Shown here piece after piece: positions 12,701 to 25,055 of a stretch of 64,000 bases of DNA. Under the pieces are notes generated by a model. That model ran no database searches. It was not told the origin of the DNA and saw nothing but the letters and a program-made list of their open reading frames with translations. This DNA comes from Gigaspora margarita. Taxonomy: Eukaryota; Glomeromycota; Glomeromycetes; Diversisporales; Gigasporaceae. The position numbers were made by a program, and so were the translations under genes. Where the stretch lies: positions 289,365 to 353,364 of the forward strand of contig WTPW01000025.1 of the NCBI GenBank assembly GCA_009809945.1, in the 5' to 3' direction. The first letter of the stretch is position 1, and every line of letters begins with the position of its first letter.

Positions 12701-14030
12701 ATCCAAATGAGAATATGGTATGTAGTGTTCATTATTTTGTACTTGACCATAAAATTTTCTTAAAGAATGTGTTCAAAACTCATTTCTTGGCTCACCCCTA
12801 AGCCAACTATACAAACTTCATTAATGAAAGTCACTGTCTTTTATCAAAATTTCTTGTACCAAGGGCGTATTGCCAGTTATCTTGCACAACTGATGCTTCT
12901 GGCTTGTATGCCAAATATATAAAGGAGTCCTGGAGAGTAGAAGAGTTATTGACCTTTACAAAAACTGTAAGTTTAGCTACTGTCACCTTGAACTTTTTGT
13001 TTTGTATTTGTCCAAAAATTTTGGTACAAGTGATCGTCAGAAAGAGTTGATCAAAGATTGAATATTGGTCGAATTGTTTATATAATAAGTTATCAAACTT
13101 TATTACTTTCCTTATTGATAATCTTAGCTATAGATTAAAGTCCCAAATTTTACTAAATCAATTAATATTTATGTCTTAAGTAAAGTGTTCAAATATGCAA
13201 TTTATTATTTCGAACAACTTTACTTAAGATATAAATATTAATTGACTTATAGCTACAATTATTGATTATGTTTTAATTTGTTTGAAGGCCAATTCTGTTT
13301 GGCTAAAGAGCATTAGAATATTAACTAACATATGTTAAATGACCTTCTAGATTATTTGAGCCTCAAAATGACCCAATGACTAGTCTTTTGTCATTTGGGT
13401 CATTTGGATCATTTTAAGTCATTTACTATCACTGTCCCACAGAGACAGACAAGATCAAAACACTCACTCAATTCACTTTCCCAATTACTAATGATCAGGA
13501 AGTCAAAGAGTTCCTAAAAAAGATTACGCTATACTACAGGTTCAAATTTCCCCTTCCTGAACATATTATGCAGGTGAACCCACTAGCAAACCAAACCTTC
13601 CTAAAATAGACCAAATTATGGAGGAATTTAACTTTCCCTTTCCTATTGTAACACCTAATCAGCTCACTAAGACTGCAAGAGAACTCCACAAGCACTACTA
13701 CTTTACGCAACTTCCAAGCAAATGGATCCAAATTCCTACTGAGCCCACAGAAGAGGCTGAAGCAAATACACCACTCCTTCCATACTTGCCGGACAATATA
13801 GAGAACCTTAATATAGACATCACAGAACAAAATATCGAGTTAACATTACCAATCACATCTCAGCAGAGCATAACCTCTACAATGCAAATCCTTCAACAGA
13901 ACTTCAGAGTCAAAAACATTCCAGACTTCTTATTAGAATTGCCTCCTCTACCAACACCTCAATAAAGCATATTTGGTATGGACAAACAATCAAGACCAGC
14001 CTCTCTGAGTACAGTAGATTCACATAAAAG
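9707..14030 (+). pseudogene. LINE ORF1-like region, broken
   Basis: Open segments follow one another in changing frames: a 95-codon frame at 9707-9994, others at 10168-10395, 10648-10983 and 11281-11587, then continuation after the hAT insertion at 13443-13965. The inferred product is hydrophilic and Pro/Thr/Ser-rich towards the end, as in many LINE ORF1 proteins. No zinc knuckle or RRM is visible. The element 11588-13434 interrupts it between codons for FSTA and ETDK. Function is inferred only from position upstream of ORF2. Confidence 0.6.
11588..13434. mobile_element. Non-autonomous hAT-type element inside LINE ORF1, 1.85 kb
   Basis: It starts CAGTGATAGTAAATGA and ends TCATTTACTATCACTG. 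The LINE sequence TTCCACAG (11580-11587) is repeated as TCCCACAG (13435-13442). Subterminal AAATGACC/GGTCATTT units are dense at 11610-11770 and 13340-13425. A Lys/Asn-rich 101-codon frame at 12161-12466 shows no transposase motif and is probably fortuitous. Confidence 0.8.
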
Positions 14031-14288
14031 TACCTAACAAACACATTCCGGAATACCTAACAACTCAGACAGCAGCAATCAGCTAACAACAAAAATATCA
14101 GACAACCTGAATAGCAATCCAACAGATAACCACCCCATACCACCACAAGAAATCTCAACTTCAATGGACACAAGTTCAACAGACAATCACTCCACACTAC
14201 CATTAGCAACCTCATTACCAACAGATACAAACCAACCTACAGAACCATTGGCAAGCTTTGTGCTAATAGATACAAGTTAAATAACTAT

Positions 14289-17200
14289 ATGATTCATACA
14301 ACTCCTCAAGCAAAGAATAAACTTGCTACAACTAGCCAAGCTACAACACCTACAACCTCTACAACACCACAACTAGACACTAATTATTTACTACCTCTGA
14401 ACCTCTCTATCAGCACACACAATATTCAAGAACTTAATAACAACACCAAAAAAGACACATGGGAATACTATTGTTTCTCCTACAACCTTGATATTATTAG
14501 CATCACTGAAACCAAACTATCTAGCAATCCTGTAGGCTACAAACCTAACAAAACAAAACACTTCACCTACTTCTGGTCCTGTACTGACAGTGCCAAAGTT
14601 GGTATAGCAATTATAATATGCAACACCTTAGTTCCATATATCCACTAAGTCCAAAACAATACTACCTCTCTAGGATATGCAATTGCTATAGACCTTTTTT
14701 TTCAAACATGACTTTAAATTCTAAATCATATCCATATACCTTCCCTGTAGTGAACAGCAGCTTAGACTCCAAGTTCAAGATACAGTAATACAGTAGATTC
14801 AACAAGCCATATCAAATAACATCCTGCCTATAGTACTAGAAGACTTCAATGTACTACAAACAATATATTAACTTCTAACAGTAAATATAAGCTTCTGCAA
14901 TTTCTAACATACAACAACTTTATAGACTTGTCCACTTACACGCAATCACTAGCCTCGATATGGCAGAGAGCTGCACATCATAGCCAAATAGACTACATCT
15001 GGATATACTCACCTCTGATACCCTACCTGCTAGGCTTCAATCTAGATGATCCCAATACTTCAACAGATCTCGCAGAAGAGTCTTCAACTACAAACTCATG
15101 GATACTAAAAAATGGAAAACTTTGCTAATCAGATCTTTGCCAACCTATGCCAAAACCAAATACCTATGGAGACACAAACTACAGATAGGGTTCCAAACTT
15201 TTTGACCCATTTTTTTTACTATATTTAATTAATAATTTTAGAAAACTGATCTTTTTAAGCTATTTTTAATTATTATCGAAGTTGCAGAAGAGTAAGTTTT
15301 CTACAAATTTCTAGATAGAGTTTTGTAATCCTCATATTAGTTTTTGAGTTATCTAAATTCTAAAACCAAACAAAACGGATCAACCGGGTAACTGTGACCT
15401 GTTTTTTTCTATTTTTATAGATTAGATAGCTCGAAAATAATAGAAAAATCTGAAAACATTTGTGATAATCTATATAGAATTATTATTTATCTATAAATTT
15501 TATTATTAATAAAGAGATAATTGAAAAAGTCAGAATTTTGAAAATCTTGACCAAATATGGCATGCAAAACTGGGTCACCTGATCTGGAACCTAACTACAG
15601 AAACCTTAGAAACTACATGGTACAAAATTCAACTAAGTATCACTAGTGCTGCAATACAATAACTATCTAACAAGAAAACTACTATGCGCAACTTCTATCA
15701 CACATTTTCGTCTAAAGCCACATCACTACATTATAGCTTAAAAAAGCTAAGCAACATTATTAGGCAAACCAAACAGGCCCTTAACACCAACTCCAATATC
15801 TCTATACATTACAATACTACAATACTAAACCTTAACTCATCCCATCAGCTAAACTTAGAACCATTACCTACGAGATATAGCCTTCTGCCCAATTGGATTA
15901 CAGTTGCAAATACAGAATGAAAGAATCTTTATCATGTCCGCAGTATAGAGAACACCAAATATACTTGCCAGTACATTACAGAAACTATCCAAAAGCAGTG
16001 CTTCAAACTTATTACACACCTAACTTTTATGATTAATAGCATACTTAACAGACACAAGGATCCTGTAAGGTTTAACAATTTTAGAACAGACAATGAGGTA
16101 ATAACAATCCTAATGCTATCAAAACACAAATTCAAACACAGTTTGACCAATAGATAGCCCCAAGAAATGTTGACACTGACATATTTAACACTTTCTGAGC
16201 AGAAGAATATACTCCTAAACCTTATATCAACTCAGAATGGTACTCTGACATACTGCAACTATTCTCTATAGAGAAAATTCTTAGTACCCTAACACAACTC
16301 CCTAAAAACAAAGTCTGTGGACCATCAGGCATTAATTATGAAATGATAAAACACTCTGGCCTAGGTTTTTTAATAGCAATTACTGCCCTCTTCAACTGCT
16401 ACTTACAAGCGCAAACAATATCTAAACAGTAAAAAGAAGGCTGAATCTTTCCAATTTTCAAAAAGCCAATCTTTGATGGCAACCTAGTAAATACTAAACC
16501 AATCAGCTTGTGAAACACATTAGAAAGCTATATACAAAACTCCTTACCAACTGGCTAAACATAACCCTTACTCAACATCAAATCCTTTTCTCATTTAACT
16601 ATGTTGCACTACCTGGCAATAGCACATTAATACCTATACATATTCTTAACAACATTATTGAAGACGCGAGCTGCAATAATAAGCCAGTATAGCTGAACTT
16701 CCAAGATATGAGCAAGGCATATGACTCTGTACAGTTTGAGCTATTTGCCAAGGCTCTATCACACATATGTATGCCAAATCCCTTATTAACACTCTTACCA
16801 ATTTACTCTTTGACTGTCACAACTGAGTAATTACAAATTTAGGTCTTACTAACACATACACTGTCAAGAATGGAATTGACCAAGGAGAGACAATAACCTC
16901 TCTTTTTTGGAGAATATACTATAACCCTTTAATAAATAACATCACCATACAAATATCCGGTTACTCACTACAAGTTAACTGGAAAACCAATCTATCTTTA
17001 CACAAGACCTACCAACTTACTTTTACAGTCTTAGTATTAGCCTACATGGACGACATGCTATGGATTACATTATCCCTTGATAAGTTGAAACAAACTACAC
17101 AAATCACTACATCCTTCTACCAAATGGCAGATATTCAGATCAACCTATTCAAGTCAATTTTTACTACAAATCACAAAAACCTAGCTCTCTTTTATACTTC

Positions 17201-19910
17201 AACTTCTGACTTAAACCACTACTATCTAACCAACCATTCAAGTTTCTAGAATACTGGTTTACCTTAGACAACAAAAACATACAACAAACCAAACTGATCT
17301 GAGAGGAGGCCACTCATCTAATTAATATCACTAAAACTAAAAAGATTATGGACAAGCAGATTATATATATCATCAATACTGTCTTAATTCCAATGATAGA
17401 GTATCGATTGTACAATATTATACTCTCATACTCTACATGCTTGAAAATACTATCACAGTATCTAACTATAGCCAAACACAAATCACAACTCACTCGCTCT
17501 ATTCCAAAAAGCACCATGCTTAACTGCAACATATATAACATCTGCAACATTTGGGACATACAACTGCAGCATCACATATCCAATCTTCTAATAAGAATCA
17601 ATAACAATAACATACTGGAAAAAACTATATGAATCAGACTACAGCAGTTGCAAAACAACCTGTGGTCCACAACTAGTATACTTCAACACCCATTACCCTG
17701 GATTGATAGTCCCAACTGACCAACTACTACCTTTAAAATTATCCTTCTTCTCTCTAGACTTGGCATATTAGTTACTGCAAGTGACAATATTGCCTGGCCT
17801 CAATCATCAGCGGCAGTAACTATCCCTTAGAACAGGTCCTTAGAACCCACTCCAAATATAAATTATTCAAAAAGCAACTATAAAATAAACAAATTATGTA
17901 CTTGGAGCAGTTATACTCAGCAGACAACAAAGTACTCCTTGCATGGCAACACATATCCCTGAGAATCCACTATCTATCTAAAGGCAAACAACCCAATAGT
18001 TTCTAGTCCTCGAGCAAACTATTCTTGCTAACAATCTTAACAGAACAATCGCTAACTATTACCAACCCCAAGGGATTAACCCATTCGCGTACCATGCTAG
18101 CTTCATCTACCACTGGGCTAAACCCTAAATACTCACCTACTCTGATAGTAATATTATCGTCAGAAAAGCTTGCAGATATTTTTTCTACTCTAATACGATA
18201 TCTATTACACACTGGAACACTAACATAGATTTAAGTCACTTACAACTGTACTCACTCCCCCAAGCCTTCTGCCAGAATGCACCCTCAACCCTATGTGAAT
18301 ACCATTAGCATGTACTATCGAAGTATCAGTAGTACTATTCACTAAATTTCATAGTCAAATTCTGCAAAACCACTAACTCAGCTTCAATGCTAACTACCTG
18401 GACCTTATTTTTTTAACAGCTATTAAACACCCACTAACAATTCCTACACCACCCACAATACATATAATAGACTCTCTTGTACCTCATCTATTTCACCAAA
18501 ATGAGGCCTTTTTACAACTACTAGCCCTGGCGACCAGAATTCTGGCAGAGCTGCATTTACCTTTTACACAGGCGGCTCAGTCAAAAACATTGGATCAAAC
18601 CAATGTTCAATGGGAATTGGCTGAGTACAGCTTGTAAACAACTAGGTCTCACAAAAGTTCGTAGCTAAACTAATTAACTAGCCCTCATTATATAAAGTTG
18701 AACTAGTTGTGATTCTCTCTGCAATCTCAACTGTAATATACAACTCCACTATGCAGATATTTACTGATTTACAATCAGTTATCTCCAAGTACAACAAACG
18801 AATTAGTCTTAGTACTAATATCTCAAAACAGTTCAAATTTATAGCATGGCCAATTTGGCATACACTTCTTGAAATAATTAAATCTTATAATATCAGCCTC
18901 ACTATGAGCAAAGTCCAAGCTCATGCTAAGGACACCTTCAACAACCTAGCTGACTTATTAGCTAGACAACATGACTTAGCCCCGTTGCTCTCCTTCAACT
19001 ATACTAACATTATTTGACCCTTACCATATCCTCTCTTGAAAAAATACACACATCAAGCAGATAACTAGAAAGTTCATTAAGAATATTTGCAAGGCACATA
19101 TTATAGCTATGTGGTTATTCCAATATAGAACTAATGAATGGTCCAATTTCGCACACTATATTGACTAGGACTCTACCTGGTCATATCTAAACAACAATCA
19201 AAAAGTACACAACAACATCACCAACTTCAAACTAAACACTTCAAAGGCTTTCAAATTCAAATTACTTCTAAATGAACTACCTACTCATGCTCACTTCCAC
19301 CATATATACCCAACCTATTTCCAAGTAGCTACTATTTTGACTATGGAGTCCTGGACTCCCCAACTCACTAGCTTACTTGCTCTAATACACAACTACTTGA
19401 CAAAATCATTCTTATAGCTATACAAAACACAGTTACCAAATTCGACCTGGATTTACCTGCCTCATTGAGTACTAATCTCATTAATACAATACTCAAGCAT
19501 CCCTTGTTCAGTTCACAACCCTCCACATTCACCTCCTACTACCTTAATACTACTCTTAAAGGATTGATTCCAGCATATTTCATTCAAGACCATATTTTTA
19601 TCCATTTAGCTTCCCTACAAAGGTAGCTTCACAAATTATTATACAAGCTCTCTTTCAAATCTCTGATGAAATATTCAAGCAGTTATAGAAGCCTTACTGC
19701 TCCAAGTTCGCTCAGTGGAGGCAGTCTAAAAACATCAGATATCCTACCTCAAACTCAAACCCTATACCCTCATGACCTTACAAACGATGCCACAAATATA
19801 GTACATATACTTATAGTTGCCCATGTGGGCAACCCAATCAATTACATACTGATGCTACTCACTGTCCCCCCCTGGGAATAGCTCTTAGAAAAATTGACCT
19901 ATGGGCCATT
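14289..19910 (+). pseudogene. LINE ORF2: AP endonuclease, reverse transcriptase, RNase H (broken)
   Basis: The endonuclease starts near 14400, with an N in STHNIQELN and the catalytic E in SITETKL. A later EDFN (usually GDFN) and SQIDYIW belong to the same fold. Reverse transcriptase runs about 16250-17300: KVCGPSG, IFPIFKK, DMSKAYDSV (motif A), a GETITSLFW block (motif B) and YMDD (motif C, 17046-17057). RNase H lies at 18540-19010, with FYTGGSV, where the first catalytic Asp appears replaced by Gly, then TDLQSV and AHAKDTFNNLAD. Stops and frameshifts occur throughout. A hAT insertion interrupts it at 15186-15593. Confidence 0.85.
15186..15593. mobile_element. hAT-type MITE inside LINE ORF2, 408 bp
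   Basis: The ends are TAGGGTTCCAAA and TCTGGAACCTA (inverted). The LINE octamer ACTACAGA is perfectly duplicated (15178-15185 and 15594-15601). TGACCCA and TGGGTCA are subterminal. It is non-coding. Ends resemble the TAGGGTTCC family at 30796, 41281 and 62358. Confidence 0.9.
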
Positions 19911-20146
19911 AACTGGATAAGATATAGTGCCCTATTAAACTTAATACTAACTATTCAAAACTAGGTGAGTCTTGACTACTCTAGTAGATTTAGGTCACAG
20001 ATAAATTAGTCTGAGCTTTTATTCTTGCATGTAATTTGTTAGATAGTATACTCCATATAGTAGTTTATTAAATTACTAATAAAGATATAAGCAAGACCTC
20101 AAAAAAAAAAAAAAAAAAAAAAGCTTGGATATTAAGGTGCAAATTG

Positions 20147-20309
20147 TTTTTTTTTTAATGTTAAAGATGAAACCATGCTTTTATCTTTATTAAATTTAAT
20201 AGAAACTTTTTACAAAACAAAAACTTTCATTGCTTAAATCTATTGTTAAGAGTAAAAACTCAGACATATATCAAAATATAATTTAAATACTTATCTGTAG
20301 CCTAAACCT
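20147..20309 (-). mobile_element. Short minus-strand retroposon with T-tract tail
   Basis: The 16-mer ATTAAGGTGCAAATTG occurs at 20131-20146 and again at 21559-21574. After the first copy comes T10, the complement of a poly-A tail. If the hAT element at 20318-21558 is removed together with one copy of its octamer, the second 16-mer begins at 20310. The 163 bp between then form a retroposon with a 16-bp target duplication. The body is not assigned to a family. Confidence 0.6.
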
Positions 20310-20317
20310 ATTAAGAT

Positions 20318-21558
20318 CAGTGTTGGAAATCTTTTTGAAATTTATGTTCTCATGAGAACATATTTATTTAATTTAGTGTTCTCAAAAATTTTTTTATGTT
20401 CTCAAATAAAAAAAAATTTTTCTCTCTCTCTCTTCTTCTCTCTCTCTTTTTCTCTCTCTTTTTCTCTCTCTTTTTCTCTCTCTGTCTCTTTTTCACTCAC
20501 TTTTTCTTTTTGCAATTATTTTTTTTTCTTATTCTCTCTTTTAACTTATGTTTTTTAACTTCTTTTATTTATTTTATAATTTTTATTTTTAATTAATATA
20601 TTTAAAAAATTATTAGTGGTAAAATAATAAAGAATATAATTTATTTAACTAAATTTATAAACAAAGCTAAATTATTTAAAAAAATAAAACTATAATTTAT
20701 AATTATATTTTTTTTTAAAAAAAACAATTTAATATTTTAGACTTTTATATAATGTTGGAGATGTATTGGTTTAATCCATCTTGTATATTTAGTTTTTAGA
20801 TAAGCCTTTAATATTTCTTAAATATTTAAATTAATAAATAAATATAGTAATATAATATATTATTCTTCTTTACCAGTATATCAAAGTTTGTACAATACTG
20901 GACAGTATAAAACATCCACTCTATTTATATAGAGCACCAATTTTTGATTCTTAAATAATCAATTCAGATTGGCTAATTTTGATGCAATTGATTCTAATTG
21001 GTAAATTAAATATATATTTTTTCTTTTTTTTTTTACATTAAATACCAATTTTTAAAATCATTACAAACTTTAACTTTAATAACTTCTTTAAAACAAAAAG
21101 TAATAAAAAATCCTTTAACAGAAATTAGTTTAGCAATCAAAGGGTTTTTTAATTTAACTTGTTTTAAAAAAGTTATAATGATATAAAGTTTTATTGATAA
21201 AAGTGGATACATTTTGCTATCCAGTACTATAGAATAATGTAGCTATGCAACTATATTACACCAAAACTGGGAATGGATACCCAATAAATTATATTATCCA
21301 AATTTTTCTGTAATTCAAAAACACTTAATTGTCTTCTATTTCAACAACTAACAATTAAATATTTATGAACTTAATTATTTAAATTACTATATTAATAAAA
21401 TAATTTTTTATTACTTTATATATTTACATAGAGAACATATTTTTTAAACTTAATGTTCTCAAAAAAAATTTAATAGAGAACATCTTAAATTTTGAAAAGT
21501 TCTCAAATTAAAAGTGATGTTCTCATGAGAACATGAGAACATAAGATTTCCAACACTG
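20318..21558. mobile_element. Non-autonomous hAT-type element, 1.24 kb
   Basis: It starts CAGTGTTGGAAATCTT and ends AAGATTTCCAACACTG. Flanking octamers ATTAAGAT and ATTAAGGT differ by one base. ATGTTCTCATGAGAACAT-type palindromes lie just inside both ends. It contains a long CT-rich microsatellite. Frames there encoding Phe/Ser/Leu runs come from the microsatellite, not from a gene. Confidence 0.85.
20420..20510. repeat. CT-rich microsatellite
   Basis: Irregular (CT)n and TTTTTCTCTCTC units in tandem inside the hAT-type element. Confidence 0.9.
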
Positions 21559-21861
21559 ATTAAGGTGCAAATTGTATATTATCTATAATAAATAATTATT
21601 ATAGAATAATAGGACCCCAGACATCTCTGATATATTTCATTTTTTTTTAGCAAATTGCAAAAAATTTGGTCTAAGGTCCAAATTTAAGTTTTAGCAAATT
21701 GATGTTAATTTTTAAAAAAGGTTATATAAAGCATTTTAGCAAATTACAGCAATTGTATGCATGTTATATTTTATTTTTAGCAAATTACCTACATTTTGCA
21801 AGAATCATACCTAAAAATAAGCTATCTCATTTTTTTGTACTACTATAATTTTTAAAAATTT

Positions 21862-21913
21862 AAGATGCTTAATTTTGGATTTTTTGATCAAAAAATCCAA
21901 AATTAAGCATCTT
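21862..21913. repeat. Perfect 52-bp palindrome beside the gap
   Basis: Two 26-bp arms centred on TTGATCAA are exact reverse complements, with further imperfect pairing outside. It lies 28 bases before the N run. A stable cruciform or hairpin is expected and may have contributed to the assembly break. Confidence 0.9.
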
Positions 21914-21940
21914 CTCTTAAATTTTCAAGAAATATAAAAG

Positions 21941-22928
21941 NNNNNNNNNNNNNNNNNNNNNNNNNNNNNNNNNNNNNNNNNNNNNNNNNNNNNNNNNNNN
22001 NNNNNNNNNNNNNNNNNNNNNNNNNNNNNNNNNNNNNNNNNNNNNNNNNNNNNNNNNNNNNNNNNNNNNNNNNNNNNNNNNNNNNNNNNNNNNNNNNNNN
22101 NNNNNNNNNNNNNNNNNNNNNNNNNNNNNNNNNNNNNNNNNNNNNNNNNNNNNNNNNNNNNNNNNNNNNNNNNNNNNNNNNNNNNNNNNNNNNNNNNNNN
22201 NNNNNNNNNNNNNNNNNNNNNNNNNNNNNNNNNNNNNNNNNNNNNNNNNNNNNNNNNNNNNNNNNNNNNNNNNNNNNNNNNNNNNNNNNNNNNNNNNNNN
22301 NNNNNNNNNNNNNNNNNNNNNNNNNNNNNNNNNNNNNNNNNNNNNNNNNNNNNNNNNNNNNNNNNNNNNNNNNNNNNNNNNNNNNNNNNNNNNNNNNNNN
22401 NNNNNNNNNNNNNNNNNNNNNNNNNNNNNNNNNNNNNNNNNNNNNNNNNNNNNNNNNNNNNNNNNNNNNNNNNNNNNNNNNNNNNNNNNNNNNNNNNNNN
22501 NNNNNNNNNNNNNNNNNNNNNNNNNNNNNNNNNNNNNNNNNNNNNNNNNNNNNNNNNNNNNNNNNNNNNNNNNNNNNNNNNNNNNNNNNNNNNNNNNNNN
22601 NNNNNNNNNNNNNNNNNNNNNNNNNNNNNNNNNNNNNNNNNNNNNNNNNNNNNNNNNNNNNNNNNNNNNNNNNNNNNNNNNNNNNNNNNNNNNNNNNNNN
22701 NNNNNNNNNNNNNNNNNNNNNNNNNNNNNNNNNNNNNNNNNNNNNNNNNNNNNNNNNNNNNNNNNNNNNNNNNNNNNNNNNNNNNNNNNNNNNNNNNNNN
22801 NNNNNNNNNNNNNNNNNNNNNNNNNNNNNNNNNNNNNNNNNNNNNNNNNNNNNNNNNNNNNNNNNNNNNNNNNNNNNNNNNNNNNNNNNNNNNNNNNNNN
22901 NNNNNNNNNNNNNNNNNNNNNNNNNNNN
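21941..22928. other. Assembly gap (988 N)
   Basis: Run of N. The true length may differ from the number of N. Confidence 1.
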
Positions 22929-23583
22929 TGAATTATAATATTTTATATAATTTTATTAATAAAAATACTAAAGAATTCTATAATTCTCAAAATTTTACTA
23001 ATTGATTCTAACAAAGTGCTCTAAGAAAATTTGTTCAGCAATCAAAAATACATATATTATTTTGATTTATAAAAATAGATGTGATAATTTAGTTTTTAGC
23101 AAATTACTATAAAATTTATATGTAATAATCTAACTTTTAGCAAATTTACTTGATTTTAGGAGGAGCAAAAACGTCTAAATTCATGCAGATCAGTTATGAC
23201 CTCTATGAGAGATGCCCAGGGTCCTAGAATAATTAGATAAATACTACTTTACAAATAGCAAAAAGTTGGTATTAGTTTTCCAAGTATTATACTATAGATA
23301 CTGCAATATAAATTATACCAGGTTAATAAAGTCTCTAAACAGAACCTTTCTATTAATCAAGATTATCAGTATGATTAATATAAAAATAAATTAAAAATTA
23401 TAATTTAATAAAAATAGATAAAAGAATCTATTTAGAAACTTTTTGCTAATCCAATATATGAAATTATAAAATATATAGTTTGTTAAAAAGAACTTTTCTA
23501 CTATTACTACTAAATTAGAATTTTTTATCTATATTTATATTGATTATACTGATAATCTTAGTATTATTAATTAATAAAAAAAG

Positions 23584-24608
23584 GGGTGTGGTGACTTAGA
23601 GAAGTTGTTAAGTTGTCATTCCCTAAGTGGTAGGTTTAGGGTTCAAATTCCACTTATAACACTTTGGAAAATAGACCTGTAGTATGGTAACTATTGTCTT
23701 ATTAATTGGTCAGGTATATTGTCTGTAATCTTTGGTCCACTATTTATAATAGAAGCTTTCAGGTATATTTGTGTATCTTTACACAGACAAATTCAAGGGA
23801 CCAAAGAAATAGAAGCCCATTTGGCAAGTCCTAGTAAGAAGGTAGCAATGATCTTTGATGGTGCTACCAAACTAGAGAATCAGAAACTGAAGCCAGAATA
23901 TTAAATAAAAAGACCCTTAAGAGTTGGGTCCACTAAGTTGGCCACTGGAGTCATACTAGCAGAAAAAGGCCTATGCTATAGAAGCAGGTACCAAGAAAAG
24001 AAAGAACTATAGTAGCACCTAATACTGATGAATTGACCCTTCCAAACTAACTAGTTTGAAAGTTTAAAAAGTCAGTATAAGGAATGGTAGAATAGCGAGG
24101 TGGGTGCCAGAATCAAAGCAAATCTTAGACCTTAGAATAGCAGAAGTAGGTAATAGTAGAGGTGCAGGTTTACCCTAACTCCATGTATAATCCTCAGTAA
24201 ATTTGTTATTACAGAAGCATAGATAATACCTGTGTAGAACAGAAACTGCTCTACCAAGTATCCCGCAAGGATAAAGTAGTTCTAAGAGGATTTTTTTAAG
24301 CATCTGGAACTGATCTTGACTGACTAATATATTAGAGAACTGTAGTGATGATACAAGTAAGATTGGCAGGGAGAGAAGGAACCAGAGGGTTTAAATAGGT
24401 AACCTTCTAGTTGGGTTGCAAGTATAGCAACTAGTATAGAACCTTTGGACAAACTACTTAAATTAAACAACCAAAAGTTGTATATATAGCTAGTTGTATT
24501 CTTATCTATGTAACAAATATTAGGGTGCCAAAGAGGACTACTTGATTCACAGGCTTGAATAAAAACCTTTTACCATAGTGGGAACTTTGATATATAAAAA
24601 AAAATAAT
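23584..24608 (+). mobile_element. 1.0-kb retroposon with tRNA-derived head (SINE-like, family F copy 1)
   Basis: The 15-mer AATTAATAAAAAAAG lies on both sides (23569-23583 and 24609-24623), and the element ends A-rich. The 5' end has an A-box-like TGACTTAGAGAAG (23592) and a near-consensus B box GGTTCAAATTCC (23640-23651), as in RNA polymerase III SINE promoters. The body has related copies at 36868-37145 (5' part) and 41090-42050 (3' part, inverted). A 61-codon frame at 23719-23904 shows no known domain and is disrupted in the copy at 36868. About 1 kb is long for a SINE; a non-autonomous retroelement with a tRNA head is the alternative. Confidence 0.75.
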
Positions 24609-24623
24609 AATTAATAAAAAAAG

Positions 24624-25055
24624 TAAACTTTTTACAAAACTTAATATATAAGTTATTATGTAGATAGATAGTAGTATTTGTAAAGTATTCAAATTTCTTG
24701 GTCTTGTTATTAGTGTTTTTGTTTTTAATTTTGGGTGAACCTAAAAAAATTTGCTGAAGTTTATTTAGCTCTAAGTTATTAATCTCAGTATTACACAACA
24801 TATATAAATATATGCGTTATTATTAATTTATCAAATATAACTTACCTTTAAAACATATTTATTAGAAATAGTTAAAAGACTTGTTAAATAGAGTAATTTC
24901 TAAATATTTAGAGTATTAACAGGTTTTTTGTAGATTTAGCTCTCAATTAATTTCAAAAGTATAGCTATGTTAAAAAATTATTACCACCTTAAATAAACAT
25001 AATATAGTAAAATTTTACTTAAATTTCATTATAATTATTAAAATATTGTTAAAAA
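24624..25055. other. AT-rich intergenic sequence
   Basis: No gene recognised. An 84-codon minus-strand frame (24547-24801) overlaps the retroposon end and is Asn/Lys/Phe-rich, as expected by chance. Confidence 0.5.

Larger units (their letters stand above)
9227..20120 (+). mobile_element. LINE (non-LTR retrotransposon) with RNase H, decayed and split by two insertions
   Basis: A 15-bp duplication AAGCTTGGATATTAA flanks the element exactly (9212-9226 and 20121-20135), and it ends in a poly-A tail (about 20101-20120). Two coding regions follow each other: an ORF1-like region and an ORF2 with endonuclease, reverse transcriptase and RNase H segments. The terminal RNase H points to the I/Tad-like LINE group. 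Removing the insertions at 11588-13434 and 15186-15593 leaves roughly 8.6 kb. Many stops and frameshifts make it non-functional. The 3' end (19990-20120) recurs as a truncated copy at 37803-37928. Confidence 0.9.
21611..23225. mobile_element. Larger copy of the AGGACCC element, spanning the assembly gap
   Basis: The left end AGGACCCCAGACATCTC and right end GAGATGCCCAGGGTCCT are inverted. The octamer AGAATAAT is perfectly duplicated (21603-21610 and 23226-23233). Both sides of the gap carry repeated TTTTAGCAAATT motifs. It has the same ends as the ~295-bp MITEs at 29208, 33633, 36269 and 42306, so it could be a longer relative. Its centre is unsequenced. Confidence 0.8.

Noticed and set aside
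20352-20596. Phe/Ser/Leu-rich frames resembling membrane proteins
   Set aside because: Translation of the CT microsatellite and flanking T-tracts.
23590-23660. True tRNA gene
   Set aside because: Has A- and B-box-like motifs but no cloverleaf with anticodon stem; fits a SINE head.
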